A stretch of DNA of 64,000 nt from Pseudomonadota bacterium (GTDB lineage Bacteria > Pseudomonadota > Gammaproteobacteria > Burkholderiales > Burkholderiaceae_C). Position 1 is the first letter of the stretch; each line of letters begins with the position of its first letter. The position numbers and the translations under genes are program-made. Shown piece after piece: positions 46,455 to 54,268 of this stretch. The notes under the pieces are model-generated. The model worked only from the letters and a program-made list of their open reading frames with translations, had not been told where the DNA came from and ran no database searches. The DNA lies in contig CAUJHQ010000105.1 of the NCBI GenBank assembly GCA_963204815.1, positions 89,097-153,096 of the forward strand. The letters run 5' to 3'.

Positions 46455-47761
46455 AACCAGTTCAGGTCGGCCTGCTCGGCATCGGCACCGTCGGCAGCGG
46501 CACCTTCAAGGTGCTGCAGCGAAACCAGGAAGAGATCCGCCGCCGCGCCGGCCGCGGCATCCGCATCGCGACCGTGGCCGACCTGGACACGGCGCGCGCC
46601 AGCGCCGTCGTCGGCGACCACGCGAAGGTGGTGAACGACGCCCGCGCCGTGATCGCCGACCCCACGATCGACATCGTCGTCGAGCTCATCGGCGGCTACG
46701 GCATCGCCAAGACGCTGGTGCTGGAGGCCATCGCCGCCGGCAAGCACGTCGTCACGGCCAACAAGGCGCTGCTGGCGGTGCACGGCAACGAGATCTTCGC
46801 CGCCGCGCGCGCGAAGGGCGTGATGGTCGCCTTCGAGGCGGCGGTGGCCGGCGGCATCCCGATCATCAAGGCGCTGCGCGAAGGCCTCACCGCGAACCGC
46901 ATCGAGTGGGTCGCCGGCATCATCAACGGCACCACCAACTTCATCCTCTCGGAGATGCGCTCCAAGGGCCTGGACTTCGGCGTCGTGCTGAAGGAAGCGC
47001 AGCGCCTGGGCTACGCCGAGGCCGACCCCACCTTCGACATCGAAGGCGTCGACGCCGCGCACAAGGCCACGATCATGAGCGCGATTGCGTTCGGCGTGCC
47101 GGTGCAGTTCGACAAGGCGCACGTCGAGGGCATCACCGCGCTGCAGGCGGCCGACATCCGCTATGCCGAGCAGCTGGGCTACCGCATCAAGCTGCTGGGC
47201 ATCACGCGGCGGCGCGACACGGGCATCGAACTGCGCGTGCACCCGACGCTGATCCCGGCCACGCGCCTGATCGCCAACGTCGAAGGGGCGATGAACGCCG
47301 TCGTCGTGATGGGCGACGCCGTCGGCCCCACGTTGTACTACGGCAAGGGCGCCGGCAGCGAGCCGACCGCCAGCGCCGTGATCGCCGACCTGGTCGACAT
47401 CACGCGCCTGCACACCGCCGACCCCGACCACCGCGTGCCGCACCTCGCCTTCCAGCCAGGCGAACTGCAGGCCACGCCGATCCTGCCGATCGACGAGGTG
47501 GTGACCGCGTTCTACCTGCGCCTGCAGGTGGCCGACCAGGCCGGCGTGCTGGCGCGCATCACGACCATCCTGGCCGAGCACGACATCAGCATCGACGCCT
47601 TGCTGCAGCGCGAGAGCGCCGAAGGCGAGCGCCAGACCGACGTCATCATCCTGACGCACGACACCGTCGAGGGCCGCATGAAGGCGGCGCTGGCGAAGAT
47701 GCAGGCGCTGCCCACGGTGCTGGCGCCGATCGTGAAGATCCGCAAGGAGGAGCTGAGTTGA
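46451..47761 (+). CDS. hom: Homoserine dehydrogenase
   Basis: A 436-residue enzyme. The nucleotide fold starts VQVGLLGIGTVGSGTF, the catalytic part contains KHVVTANKALLA and INGTTNFILSEM, with the Lys and Asp residues of the family (GYAEADPTFDIEGVDAAHK). A C-terminal ACT domain (about 355-436; LQVADQAGVLARITTILAEH) suggests feedback control by threonine. It reduces aspartate semialdehyde to homoserine, the substrate for the threonine and methionine branches. It overlaps alaA and thrC on both sides, so three genes are coupled. Confidence 0.96.
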   Translation: MKPVQVGLLGIGTVGSGTFKVLQRNQEEIRRRAGRGIRIATVADLDTARASAVVGDHAKVVNDARAVIADPTIDIVVELIGGYGIAKTLVLEAIAAGKHVVTANKALLAVHGNEIFAAARAKGVMVAFEAAVAGGIPIIKALREGLTANRIEWVAGIINGTTNFILSEMRSKGLDFGVVLKEAQRLGYAEADPTFDIEGVDAAHKATIMSAIAFGVPVQFDKAHVEGITALQAADIRYAEQLGYRIKLLGITRRRDTGIELRVHPTLIPATRLIANVEGAMNAVVVMGDAVGPTLYYGKGAGSEPTASAVIADLVDITRLHTADPDHRVPHLAFQPGELQATPILPIDEVVTAFYLRLQVADQAGVLARITTILAEHDISIDALLQRESAEGERQTDVIILTHDTVEGRMKAALAKMQALPTVLAPIVKIRKEELS

Positions 47762-49176
47762 AATACGTCAGCACGCGCGGCGACACCACACCGCGCGGCT
47801 TCTCCGACATCCTGCTCGAAGGCCTGGCGCCGGACGGCGGCCTGTACCTGCCGACGCACTACCCGAAGGTCGACGCCGCCACGCTGCAGCGCTGGCGCGC
47901 GCTCTCGTACGCCGACCTGGCGTTCGAGATCCTCAGCCTCTACATCGACGACATCCCGCCGGCGGACCTGAAGCGGCTGGTGCACGCCACGTACACGAAG
48001 CAGGTCTTCGGCACCGACGCCATCGTCCCGCTGTCGAAGCTGGAAGATGGCCTCTTCATCGAGGCGCTGTCCAACGGCCCCACGCTCGCCTTCAAGGACA
48101 TGGCGATGCAGCTGCTGGGCCACCTGTTCGAATACGAACTGGGCCGGCGCGGCGAACAGCTGAACATCCTCGGCGCGACCAGCGGCGACACCGGCAGCGC
48201 CGCCGAATACGCGATGCGCGGCAAGCAGGGCGTGCGCGTCTTCATGCTCAGCCCGCACGGCCGCATGAGCCCGTTCCAGCAGGCGCAGATGTTCAGCCTG
48301 CAGGACGCGAACATCCACAACATCGCGGTCGAAGGCGTGTTCGACGACTGCCAGGACATCGTCAAGGCCGTCAGCCACGACCTCGACTTCAAGCGCCGGC
48401 ACAAGATCGGCACCGTCAACAGCATCAACTGGGCGCGCCTGCTGGCGCAGGTGGTGTACTACTTCGCCGGCTACTTCCAGGCCACGAAGTCGAACGACGA
48501 GCGCGTGAGCTTCGCCGTGCCCAGCGGCAACTTCGGCAACATCTGCGCCGGCCACGTGGCGCGCATGATGGGCCTGCCGATCCACCGCTTGGTGCTGGCG
48601 ACGAACGAGAACGATGTGCTCGACGAGTTCTTCCGCACCGGCACCTACCGCGTGCGCGGCAGCGCCGAGACGCACGAGACGTCCAGCCCGTCGATGGACA
48701 TCAGCAAGGCGAGCAACTTCGAGCGCTTCGTCTTCGACCTGCTGGGCCATGACCCGAACGCGGCGGCGCGCACCGCCGAACTCTTCGGCCCGAAGATCGC
48801 GAAGGAGGGCGGCTTCACGCTCGCGCGCGAGGAGTTCGCGCCGGCCGCCGGCTTCGGCTTCGTCAGCGGCAAGAGCACGCACGCCGACCGCCTGGCCACC
48901 ATCCGCGACACCTTCCAGCGCTTCGGCACGCTGATCGACACCCACACCGCCGACGGCCTGAAGGTCGCGCGCGAGCACCGCGACGCCGGCGTGCCGATGA
49001 TCGTGCTGGAAACCGCGCTACCGGCGAAGTTCGCCGCCACCATCCGCGAAGCCACCGGCCGCGACCCCGCGCCGCCGGCCGCGCTGGTGGGCATCGAGAA
49101 GCTGCCCAAGCGTTTCACCGTGATGCCGGTGGATGCGGCGGCGGTGAAGCGCTACATCGAGACGCACGACCGATGA
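47758..49176 (+). CDS. thrC: Threonine synthase with a TTG start
   Basis: A 472-residue PLP enzyme that converts O-phosphohomoserine to threonine. The PLP Lys lies in LAFKDMAMQLLG near 111, and GATSGDTGSAAEYAM is typical of the larger bacterial type. The start is TTG at 47758 (KYVSTRGDTTPRGFSD follows), overlapping the hom stop and preceded at seven bases by AAGGAGG, a perfect ribosome-binding site that decides the start. The strong site may compensate for the weak start codon. The stop overlaps the moeA ATG. Confidence 0.96.
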   Translation: MKYVSTRGDTTPRGFSDILLEGLAPDGGLYLPTHYPKVDAATLQRWRALSYADLAFEILSLYIDDIPPADLKRLVHATYTKQVFGTDAIVPLSKLEDGLFIEALSNGPTLAFKDMAMQLLGHLFEYELGRRGEQLNILGATSGDTGSAAEYAMRGKQGVRVFMLSPHGRMSPFQQAQMFSLQDANIHNIAVEGVFDDCQDIVKAVSHDLDFKRRHKIGTVNSINWARLLAQVVYYFAGYFQATKSNDERVSFAVPSGNFGNICAGHVARMMGLPIHRLVLATNENDVLDEFFRTGTYRVRGSAETHETSSPSMDISKASNFERFVFDLLGHDPNAAARTAELFGPKIAKEGGFTLAREEFAPAAGFGFVSGKSTHADRLATIRDTFQRFGTLIDTHTADGLKVAREHRDAGVPMIVLETALPAKFAATIREATGRDPAPPAALVGIEKLPKRFTVMPVDAAAVKRYIETHDR

Positions 49177-50420
49177 ACGCCCCCCGCCCGCCGCTGAGCC
49201 TGGACGAGGCGCTGGCCAAGCTGGCCGAAGGCGCCGCGCCGCACCGCATCACCGACAAGGAGGTGATCTCCACCTTCGACGCGCTCGGCCGCGTGCTCGC
49301 CGCCGGCGTGATCTCCACGCTCGACGTGCCGCCGCAGGACAACACCTCGATGGATGGCTACGCGCTGCGGGCCGCCGACGTGCCGGCCGAAGGCACCGTG
49401 CTCGCGGTCGCGCAGCGGATCCCGGCCGGCGTCGTCGGCGAGCCGCTGCTGCCCGGCACGGCGGCGCGCATCTTCACCGGCGCGCAGGTGCCGCCGGGGG
49501 CCGATGCCATCGTGATGCAGGAGCATTGCGAAGCGCTGGAAGGCGAGGGACTGGGCCGCGTGCGCGTGAACACGGTGCCCAAGGCCGGTGCCTGGATCCG
49601 CCGCCGCGGCGAAGATGTCTTCGCCGGCACCGTGGTGCTGCCCGCCGGCCAGCGCCTCACGCCGCAGGCGCTGGGGCTGGCGGCGTCGGTGGGCTCGGCG
49701 CACCTGGCGGTGCTGCGCCGGCCGCGCGTGGCCGTGTTCTCCACCGGCGACGAGCTGATGATGCCCGGCGAGCCGCTGAAGCCCGGCGCCATCTACAACA
49801 GCAACCGCTTCACGCTGCGCGCGCTGCTGCAGGCCGGCGGCAACGAGCCGACCGATTTCGGCATCGTGCCCGACCGGCTGGACGCGACGCGAGCCACGCT
49901 GCGCGAGGCGGCCGAGCGGCACGACCTCATCATCACCAGCGGTGGCGTTTCGGTGGGCGAGGAAGACCACCTGAAGCCCGCGATCCAGGCCGAAGGCACG
50001 CTCGAGCAATGGCAGATGGCCATCAAGCCCGGCAAGCCGCTGGCTTTCGGCACGGTGCGCCGGCCCGATGGGTCTTCGGCATTGATCCTGGGCCTGCCGG
50101 GTAACCCGGTGTCCAGTTTCGTCACCTACCTGCTGTGCGTGTCGACCGTGCTGCGCGCGATGCAGGGCATGGCCTGGGGCCTGCCGCAGCCGCTGATGCT
50201 GCGCGCCGACTTCGACTTCCCGAAGGCCGACAAGCGGCGCGAGTTCCTGCGCGCGCGCCTGAACGCGAAGGGCGGCCTGGACCTCTTCACGAACCAGAGC
50301 TCGGGCGTGCTGACCTCGGCGGTGTGGGCCGACGGCTTCGTCGACAACCCGCCGGGCCAGGCCATCGCGAAGGGCGACACCGTGCGCTTCCTGCCGCTGT
50401 CGGAACTGGTGGCGCGGTGA
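49173..50420 (+). CDS. moeA: Molybdopterin molybdenumtransferase
   Basis: A 415-residue MoeA: DNTSMDGYALRA near 56, the molybdate-binding region STGDELMMPG near 190, SGGVSVGEEDHL near 250 and KPGKPLAFG followed by LPGNPVSSFV near 290-310, then the C-terminal MoeA-IV beta domain. It inserts molybdenum into adenylylated molybdopterin. Placing it after threonine biosynthesis genes and before moaD is recurrent in beta-proteobacteria. The ATG overlaps the thrC stop, so cofactor genes are in the same transcript as amino-acid genes. Confidence 0.97.
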   Translation: MNAPRPPLSLDEALAKLAEGAAPHRITDKEVISTFDALGRVLAAGVISTLDVPPQDNTSMDGYALRAADVPAEGTVLAVAQRIPAGVVGEPLLPGTAARIFTGAQVPPGADAIVMQEHCEALEGEGLGRVRVNTVPKAGAWIRRRGEDVFAGTVVLPAGQRLTPQALGLAASVGSAHLAVLRRPRVAVFSTGDELMMPGEPLKPGAIYNSNRFTLRALLQAGGNEPTDFGIVPDRLDATRATLREAAERHDLIITSGGVSVGEEDHLKPAIQAEGTLEQWQMAIKPGKPLAFGTVRRPDGSSALILGLPGNPVSSFVTYLLCVSTVLRAMQGMAWGLPQPLMLRADFDFPKADKRREFLRARLNAKGGLDLFTNQSSGVLTSAVWADGFVDNPPGQAIAKGDTVRFLPLSELVAR

Positions 50421-50430
50421 GGGTGGCGCG

Positions 50431-50682
50431 ATGAAGATCCACGTGCGCTACTTCGCTTCGCTGCGCGAAGCGCTCGGCCCCGGCGAAACGGTCGAACTCG
50501 ACGGCGCGGCCACGTTGGGCACGTTGCGCGACGCGCTGCTCGCCCGCGGCGGTCGCCACGCCGAGGCGCTGGCGCGCACGCGTGCCGTGCGCTGTGCGCT
50601 GAACCAGGTGATGGCCGACGAGTCGGCGGCCGTGCCCGACGGCGCCGAAGTCGCCTTCTTCCCGCCCGTCACCGGCGGCTAG
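50431..50682 (+). CDS. moaD: Molybdopterin synthase small subunit
   Basis: An 83-residue ubiquitin-fold protein that ends in the required Gly-Gly (PPVTGG), which is activated as thiocarboxylate to deliver sulfur for molybdopterin. KIHVRYFASLREALG begins it. It follows moeA by ten bases. Its TAG stop shares the palindrome CTAG with the stop codon of the convergent DapA-like gene, so the two reading frames meet exactly at their ends. Confidence 0.95.
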   Translation: MKIHVRYFASLREALGPGETVELDGAATLGTLRDALLARGGRHAEALARTRAVRCALNQVMADESAAVPDGAEVAFFPPVTGG

Positions 50683-51533
50683 CGACTAGCGGCGAGCACC
50701 GCGTCGGCCGTCGCGGCGGAGGCACGTTGCATCGGCGCCCGCAGTTCTTCGGCGATCCAGCCTTCGCGCGCCAGCGCAGCCTTCAGCGGCGCCGGGTTCG
50801 GCTCGGTGAACGCGGCGCGCACCAGCGGCAGCAACGAGCGCCAAAGCGCGCGTGCGTCGGGCAGACGGCCTGCGGCGACGTGCCGCCGCAGCGCCACGAA
50901 ATCCGCCGTGCGCAGATGCGCGCTGGCCGTGATGCCGCCGACGGCGCCACGCGCGAGCTGGTCGAACAGCTCGTCGTCGTTGCCGGCCAGCAGCGCCAGC
51001 CGGCCATCGGCGAGCAGCGCTTCGGCAGCGGCGCGCTCGCCGCTGCAGTCCTTCACGGCAGCGATGTTCGGGTGGTCGGCCAGCGCCAGCAGCGTGCGCG
51101 CCTCGATGCGCACCCCCGTGCGCGCGGGGATGTCGTAGGCGACGATGGGCCGCGGCGAGGCGCTGGCCACGGTCTCGAAGAAGTGCGCGATGCCGGCCTG
51201 AGAAGGCTTCACGTAAGCCGGCGCGGTGAGCAGGAAGGCGGCGATCGGCACTGCATCGGCCAGCCGCTGCGCGCGTTCGGCCACGCGCTCCGGCCGCACG
51301 CCGGCCAGGCCGGCGATCACCGGCAGCCCGTCGGCGGCGTCGACCGTGGCGGCCAGCACCTGCCGTTGCTCGTCGTCGTCCAGCATCGCCGCTTCGCCGG
51401 TGCTGCCGTTGGGCACGAAGCCGGCCACGCCCAGCGCCGCGAAATGCCGCACCAGCCGCGCCAGCGCGGCGGTGTCGACGTCGCCGCCGCGAAACGGCGT
51501 CACGAGGGGAATCCAGAGGCCCGAGAAATCCAT
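50679..51533 (-). CDS. DapA-family lyase/aldolase
   Basis: A 284-residue TIM-barrel class I aldolase. GSTGEA near residue 43 binds the pyruvate carboxylate, Tyr in VAYDIPARTG near 133 and the Schiff-base Lys in AAVKDCSGE near 161 are conserved. This matches 4-hydroxy-tetrahydrodipicolinate synthase, but YDIPARTG and KDCSG differ from the usual YNVPSRT and KEATG, so a related aldolase is possible. It lies between moaD and moaE but on the other strand. Its long leader contains a mini-ORF and a hairpin. Confidence 0.88.
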   Translation of the reverse strand: MDFSGLWIPLVTPFRGGDVDTAALARLVRHFAALGVAGFVPNGSTGEAAMLDDDEQRQVLAATVDAADGLPVIAGLAGVRPERVAERAQRLADAVPIAAFLLTAPAYVKPSQAGIAHFFETVASASPRPIVAYDIPARTGVRIEARTLLALADHPNIAAVKDCSGERAAAEALLADGRLALLAGNDDELFDQLARGAVGGITASAHLRTADFVALRRHVAAGRLPDARALWRSLLPLVRAAFTEPNPAPLKAALAREGWIAEELRAPMQRASAATADAVLAASR

Positions 51534-51627
51534 GAACACGCTCCATCGGTGAACCGACCAGGAAGGGCCGGGCGAGCGTGCGGAAGGATTGGGCGAGAGA
51601 GGCGTGAGCAGGGACAACCGGCCATCC

Positions 51628-51710
51628 GTTCCGTCGCTCGCCTGGCAACGGAACAGCCACTGCTCCGGTCAGACGAGCAGTTGCGCTTTCGATTTGCGCT
51701 GGGTGGCCAT
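51628..51710 (-). promoter_or_regulatory. Leader of the DapA-like gene: 13-codon ORF followed by a hairpin
   Basis: On the minus strand a short frame MATQRKSKAQLLV (51710-51669) ends 15 bases before an inverted repeat (GTTCCGT 51654-51648 and ACGGAAC 51634-51628; on this strand the stem has a 13-base loop). The DapA-like ATG follows 94 bases later. The order leader peptide, hairpin, gene is what an attenuator would look like, but the peptide has only two lysines and no T run follows. Function uncertain. Confidence 0.3.
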
Positions 51711-51743
51711 GGGCGCGGATTCTAGCGGTGACAAAATCGGCCG

Positions 51744-52217
51744 ATGCCCCGCGTGACGATCCAGACCGAAGACTTCGACCTCAGCACCGAGGTGGCGGCC
51801 CTGCGCGCCGGCGACGCCGGCGTGGGCGCCGTCTGCAGCTTCGTCGGCACCGTGCGCGACCGCAGCGAAGGCAGCGGCGTCAGCGCGATGGAGCTCGAGC
51901 ACTACCCCGGCATGACCGAGCGCGCGATCGAGGCGATGGTCGACAGCGCCTTCACGCGCTTCGACATCCGCGGCGTGCGCGTCATCCACCGCGTGGGCCT
52001 GCTGCAGCCGGGTGACCAGATCGTGCTGGTGGCGGTGACCTCCGCCCACCGCGGCCAGTCGTACCAGGCCTGCGAGTACCTGATGGACTACCTGAAGACG
52101 CAGGCGCCGTTCTGGAAGAAGGAGACGACGCCCGAGGGCGCACGCTGGGTCGACGCGCGCGTGGCCGACGACGCCGCCGCGGCGCGCTGGGGGCTGCCGG
52201 CCGGCAACGCCGGCTGA
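51744..52217 (+). CDS. moaE: Molybdopterin synthase catalytic subunit
   Basis: A 157-residue MoaE. VCSFVGTVRDRSEG, LEHYPGMTERAIEAM and TSAHRGQSYQACEYLMDYLKTQAPFWKKE contain the active-site His/Arg/Lys residues. Together with MoaD it adds two sulfurs to cyclic pyranopterin to form molybdopterin. It is separated from moaD by the convergent DapA-like gene, so an operon once containing moeA-moaD-moaE seems to have been split by that insertion. The ATG at 51744 gives the usual length. Confidence 0.97.
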   Translation: MPRVTIQTEDFDLSTEVAALRAGDAGVGAVCSFVGTVRDRSEGSGVSAMELEHYPGMTERAIEAMVDSAFTRFDIRGVRVIHRVGLLQPGDQIVLVAVTSAHRGQSYQACEYLMDYLKTQAPFWKKETTPEGARWVDARVADDAAAARWGLPAGNAG

Positions 52218-52225
52218 GCGGTGGC

Positions 52226-52672
52226 CTATTCCCGCGGCTCGGCAGCGTCGAAGTGCTGCACCAGCGCGAACAGCCAGTCGCGCATTGCCTCGCCGTCGTG
52301 CACGGCCAGTTCGGCCAGGCGCCGCTCGCCGTGCGCACGCGCGGCCTTCAGCAGCGGCGCCACCTTGCGGCGGCCGGCGGGCGTGATGGCGACGAGCGAG
52401 CGGCGCGCGTCGGCCGCATCGGCGCGGCGCTCGACGAAGCCCTGCGCCACCAGCCGGTCCAGTGTCTTCGTCACCGTCGGCTGCTGGGCCAGCACCTCCA
52501 CCGCGAGGCGGCCGACGGCGAGCGGCTCGCTGTCGGACAGCGTGGCCATCACGCGCCATTCGAGCGAGTTGAGTCCGGCGGCGCGCAGCTCGCCTTCGAA
52601 ACCGCGCCACAGCGCGTGGCTCGCGCGGGCCAGCAGGTACGGAAGGTGCTCGTGGACGAAGCGGCGCGCCAT
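52226..52672 (-). CDS. MarR-family regulator, divergent from the NicX-like operon
   Basis: A 148-residue MarR protein: ALWRGFEGELRAAGLNSLEWRV starts the winged helix region, EVLAQQPTVTKTLDRLVAQG is the recognition helix, and RADAADARRSLVAITPAGRR is the wing. It would act as a dimeric repressor. I chose ATG 52672 (MARRFVHEHLPYLL). Its gene stands divergent from the flavin reductase, with overlapping palindromes in between. NicR of Pseudomonas, which controls nicotinate degradation genes, is of the same family, so the pairing with a NicX-like enzyme is suggestive. Confidence 0.9.
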   Translation of the reverse strand: MARRFVHEHLPYLLARASHALWRGFEGELRAAGLNSLEWRVMATLSDSEPLAVGRLAVEVLAQQPTVTKTLDRLVAQGFVERRADAADARRSLVAITPAGRRKVAPLLKAARAHGERRLAELAVHDGEAMRDWLFALVQHFDAAEPRE

Positions 52673-52700
52673 GGCGTTCGGCCCGCGGGGGATTCCCCGC

Positions 52701-52737
52701 TTGCCGTCATTGAATGAATTTTCATATATTGCATGAA
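52701..52737. promoter_or_regulatory. Promoter-operator of the NicX-like operon
   Basis: On the plus strand TTGCCG (52701-52706) and TATATT (52725-52730) lie 18 bases apart. Two overlapping palindromes cover it: ATGAA-TT-TTCAT (52714-52725) and TTCAT-ATATTGC-ATGAA (52721-52737). This A/T-rich stretch contrasts sharply with its surroundings. A MarR dimer bound here would block both divergent genes. Confidence 0.65.
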
Positions 52738-52739
52738 GC

Positions 52740-53246
52740 ATGACCACCCTGCCAATGCCTGACGACCCGCTGTCGCCGCGCGCGCTGCGCACGGCGCTGG
52801 GCCGCTTCGCGACCGGCGTCACCGTCATCACCTGCGTCGACGCGTCGGGCGAGCGCATCGGCCTCACGGCGAACTCGTTCAATGCGCTGTCGCTGGACCC
52901 GCCGCTGGTGCTGTGGTCGCTGCGCCGCGCCAGCCCCAGCCTGGCGGCCTTCGAGCAGGCGAGCCACTTCACGGTGAACGTTCTGGCGGAATCGCAGGCG
53001 GACCTGTCGCGGCGCTTCGCCTCCGCGGTGCCCGACAAGTTCGCCGAAGGCACCTGGACGCCGGGGCTCGGTGGCGCACCGGTGCTCGCCGGCGCGGCGG
53101 CGGTCTTCGAGTGCGAACGCCAGGCCGCGCACGACGGCGGCGACCACCGGCTCTTCGTGGGCCGCGTGCTGCGCCTGGCCGACCTGGCGGTGGCGCCGCT
53201 GGTGTTCCACAGCGGCCACTACCGCATGCTGGGAGAGATCCTTTGA
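52740..53246 (+). CDS. Flavin reductase, small component of two-component monooxygenases
   Basis: A 168-residue NAD(P)H:flavin oxidoreductase of the HpaC/StyB type: ALGRFATGVTVITCVDASGE near the start, LTANSFNALSLDPPLVLWSL, then the end HSGHYRMLGEIL. Such enzymes supply reduced flavin to a partner oxygenase. No classical oxygenase lies here, but the acyl-CoA-dehydrogenase-fold protein three genes on could be that partner. Start ATG 52740 or 52755; with the promoter above, the leader is very short. Its stop overlaps the next start (TTGA). Confidence 0.9.
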   Translation: MTTLPMPDDPLSPRALRTALGRFATGVTVITCVDASGERIGLTANSFNALSLDPPLVLWSLRRASPSLAAFEQASHFTVNVLAESQADLSRRFASAVPDKFAEGTWTPGLGGAPVLAGAAAVFECERQAAHDGGDHRLFVGRVLRLADLAVAPLVFHSGHYRMLGEIL

Positions 53247-54268
53247 GAGTCGAGGCCAAGTGGGTCGACAGCTTCGTCGACGTCTTCAGGCTCTGCGGCG
53301 TGCAGCCCGGCGAGGCCTGCGCCATCCTGTCGGAAACGCAGTCGCGCCCGGTGCTGCTGCAGCTGGCCGAACTCGCGCTGGCGCGGCTGGGCGCGCGCTG
53401 GTTCCACGTCACGGTGCCGACGCCGCGCGTCAGCGCGCCGGTGCCGGTGCGCTCTACCGGCGCGTCCGACGCCATCGGCCGGCTGCAGCCGGTGGTGAAC
53501 GCGCTCGCGTCCTGCGGCTTCGTCGTCGACCTCACGGTCGAAGGGCTGCAGCACGCCGTGGAGCTGCCGGAAATCCTGAAGGGCGGGGCGCGCGTGCTGG
53601 TGGTGAGCAACGAGCACCCCGAGATCCTGGAGCGCACGATCCCCAAGGCCGAGGACGAGGCCACCGTGCGCGACGCCATGCGCCGGCTGCGGGCGGCGAA
53701 GCACCTGCACGTGTCGTCGGCCGCCGGCACGAACCTCACGGTGAACCTGCAGGGCGCGCGCGTCGGCGGTGTCTGGGGCTTCACCGCGAAACCCGGCACG
53801 CTGACGCACTGGCCGGCCGGCCTGGTGCTCGCCTTCCCGGCCGCCGGCAGCGTGAACGGCACGCTGGTGCTGGCGCCGGGCGACGTGAACCTCACGTTCA
53901 AGCGCTACCTCGCCGACGCGGTGACGCTGACCATCGAGGACGACCACGTCGTCGAGATCGCCGGCGCCCACGTCGACGCCGACCTGATGCGCGGCTACTT
54001 CGCGGCCTGGGGCGACCGTGCGGCCTATGCGGTGTCGCACGTCGGCTGGGGCCTGAACCGCGGCGCGCGCTGGGACGCGATGGCCTTCTACGACAAGGCC
54101 GACTTCAACGGCACCGAGCTGCGCGCCTTCGCCGGCAACTTCCTCTACTCGACCGGCGCCAACGAGGTTGCCGGCCGCTACACGCTGGGCCACTTCGACC
54201 TGCCGATGCGCGGCTGCACCGTCATGCTCGACGGCGACGCGGTGGTGCGCGACGGAGCGCTCGTGTGA
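53243..54268 (+). CDS. NicX-like 2,5-dihydroxypyridine dioxygenase family protein
   Basis: A 341-residue protein of the M29-like/NicX family. In P. putida NicX the Fe(II) ligands, as I recall, are His265, His318 and Asp320; this protein has His266 (VSHVGWGLN), His317 and Asp319 (LGHFDLP), so the metal site is kept. NicX opens 2,5-dihydroxypyridine to N-formylmaleamate. Start is TTG 53243 with GGGAGAG before it. The next gene resembles the deformylase NicD, giving the same order of reactions. A related dihydroxylated N-heterocycle is the probable substrate; a peptidase is unlikely. Confidence 0.82.
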   Translation: MRVEAKWVDSFVDVFRLCGVQPGEACAILSETQSRPVLLQLAELALARLGARWFHVTVPTPRVSAPVPVRSTGASDAIGRLQPVVNALASCGFVVDLTVEGLQHAVELPEILKGGARVLVVSNEHPEILERTIPKAEDEATVRDAMRRLRAAKHLHVSSAAGTNLTVNLQGARVGGVWGFTAKPGTLTHWPAGLVLAFPAAGSVNGTLVLAPGDVNLTFKRYLADAVTLTIEDDHVVEIAGAHVDADLMRGYFAAWGDRAAYAVSHVGWGLNRGARWDAMAFYDKADFNGTELRAFAGNFLYSTGANEVAGRYTLGHFDLPMRGCTVMLDGDAVVRDGALV

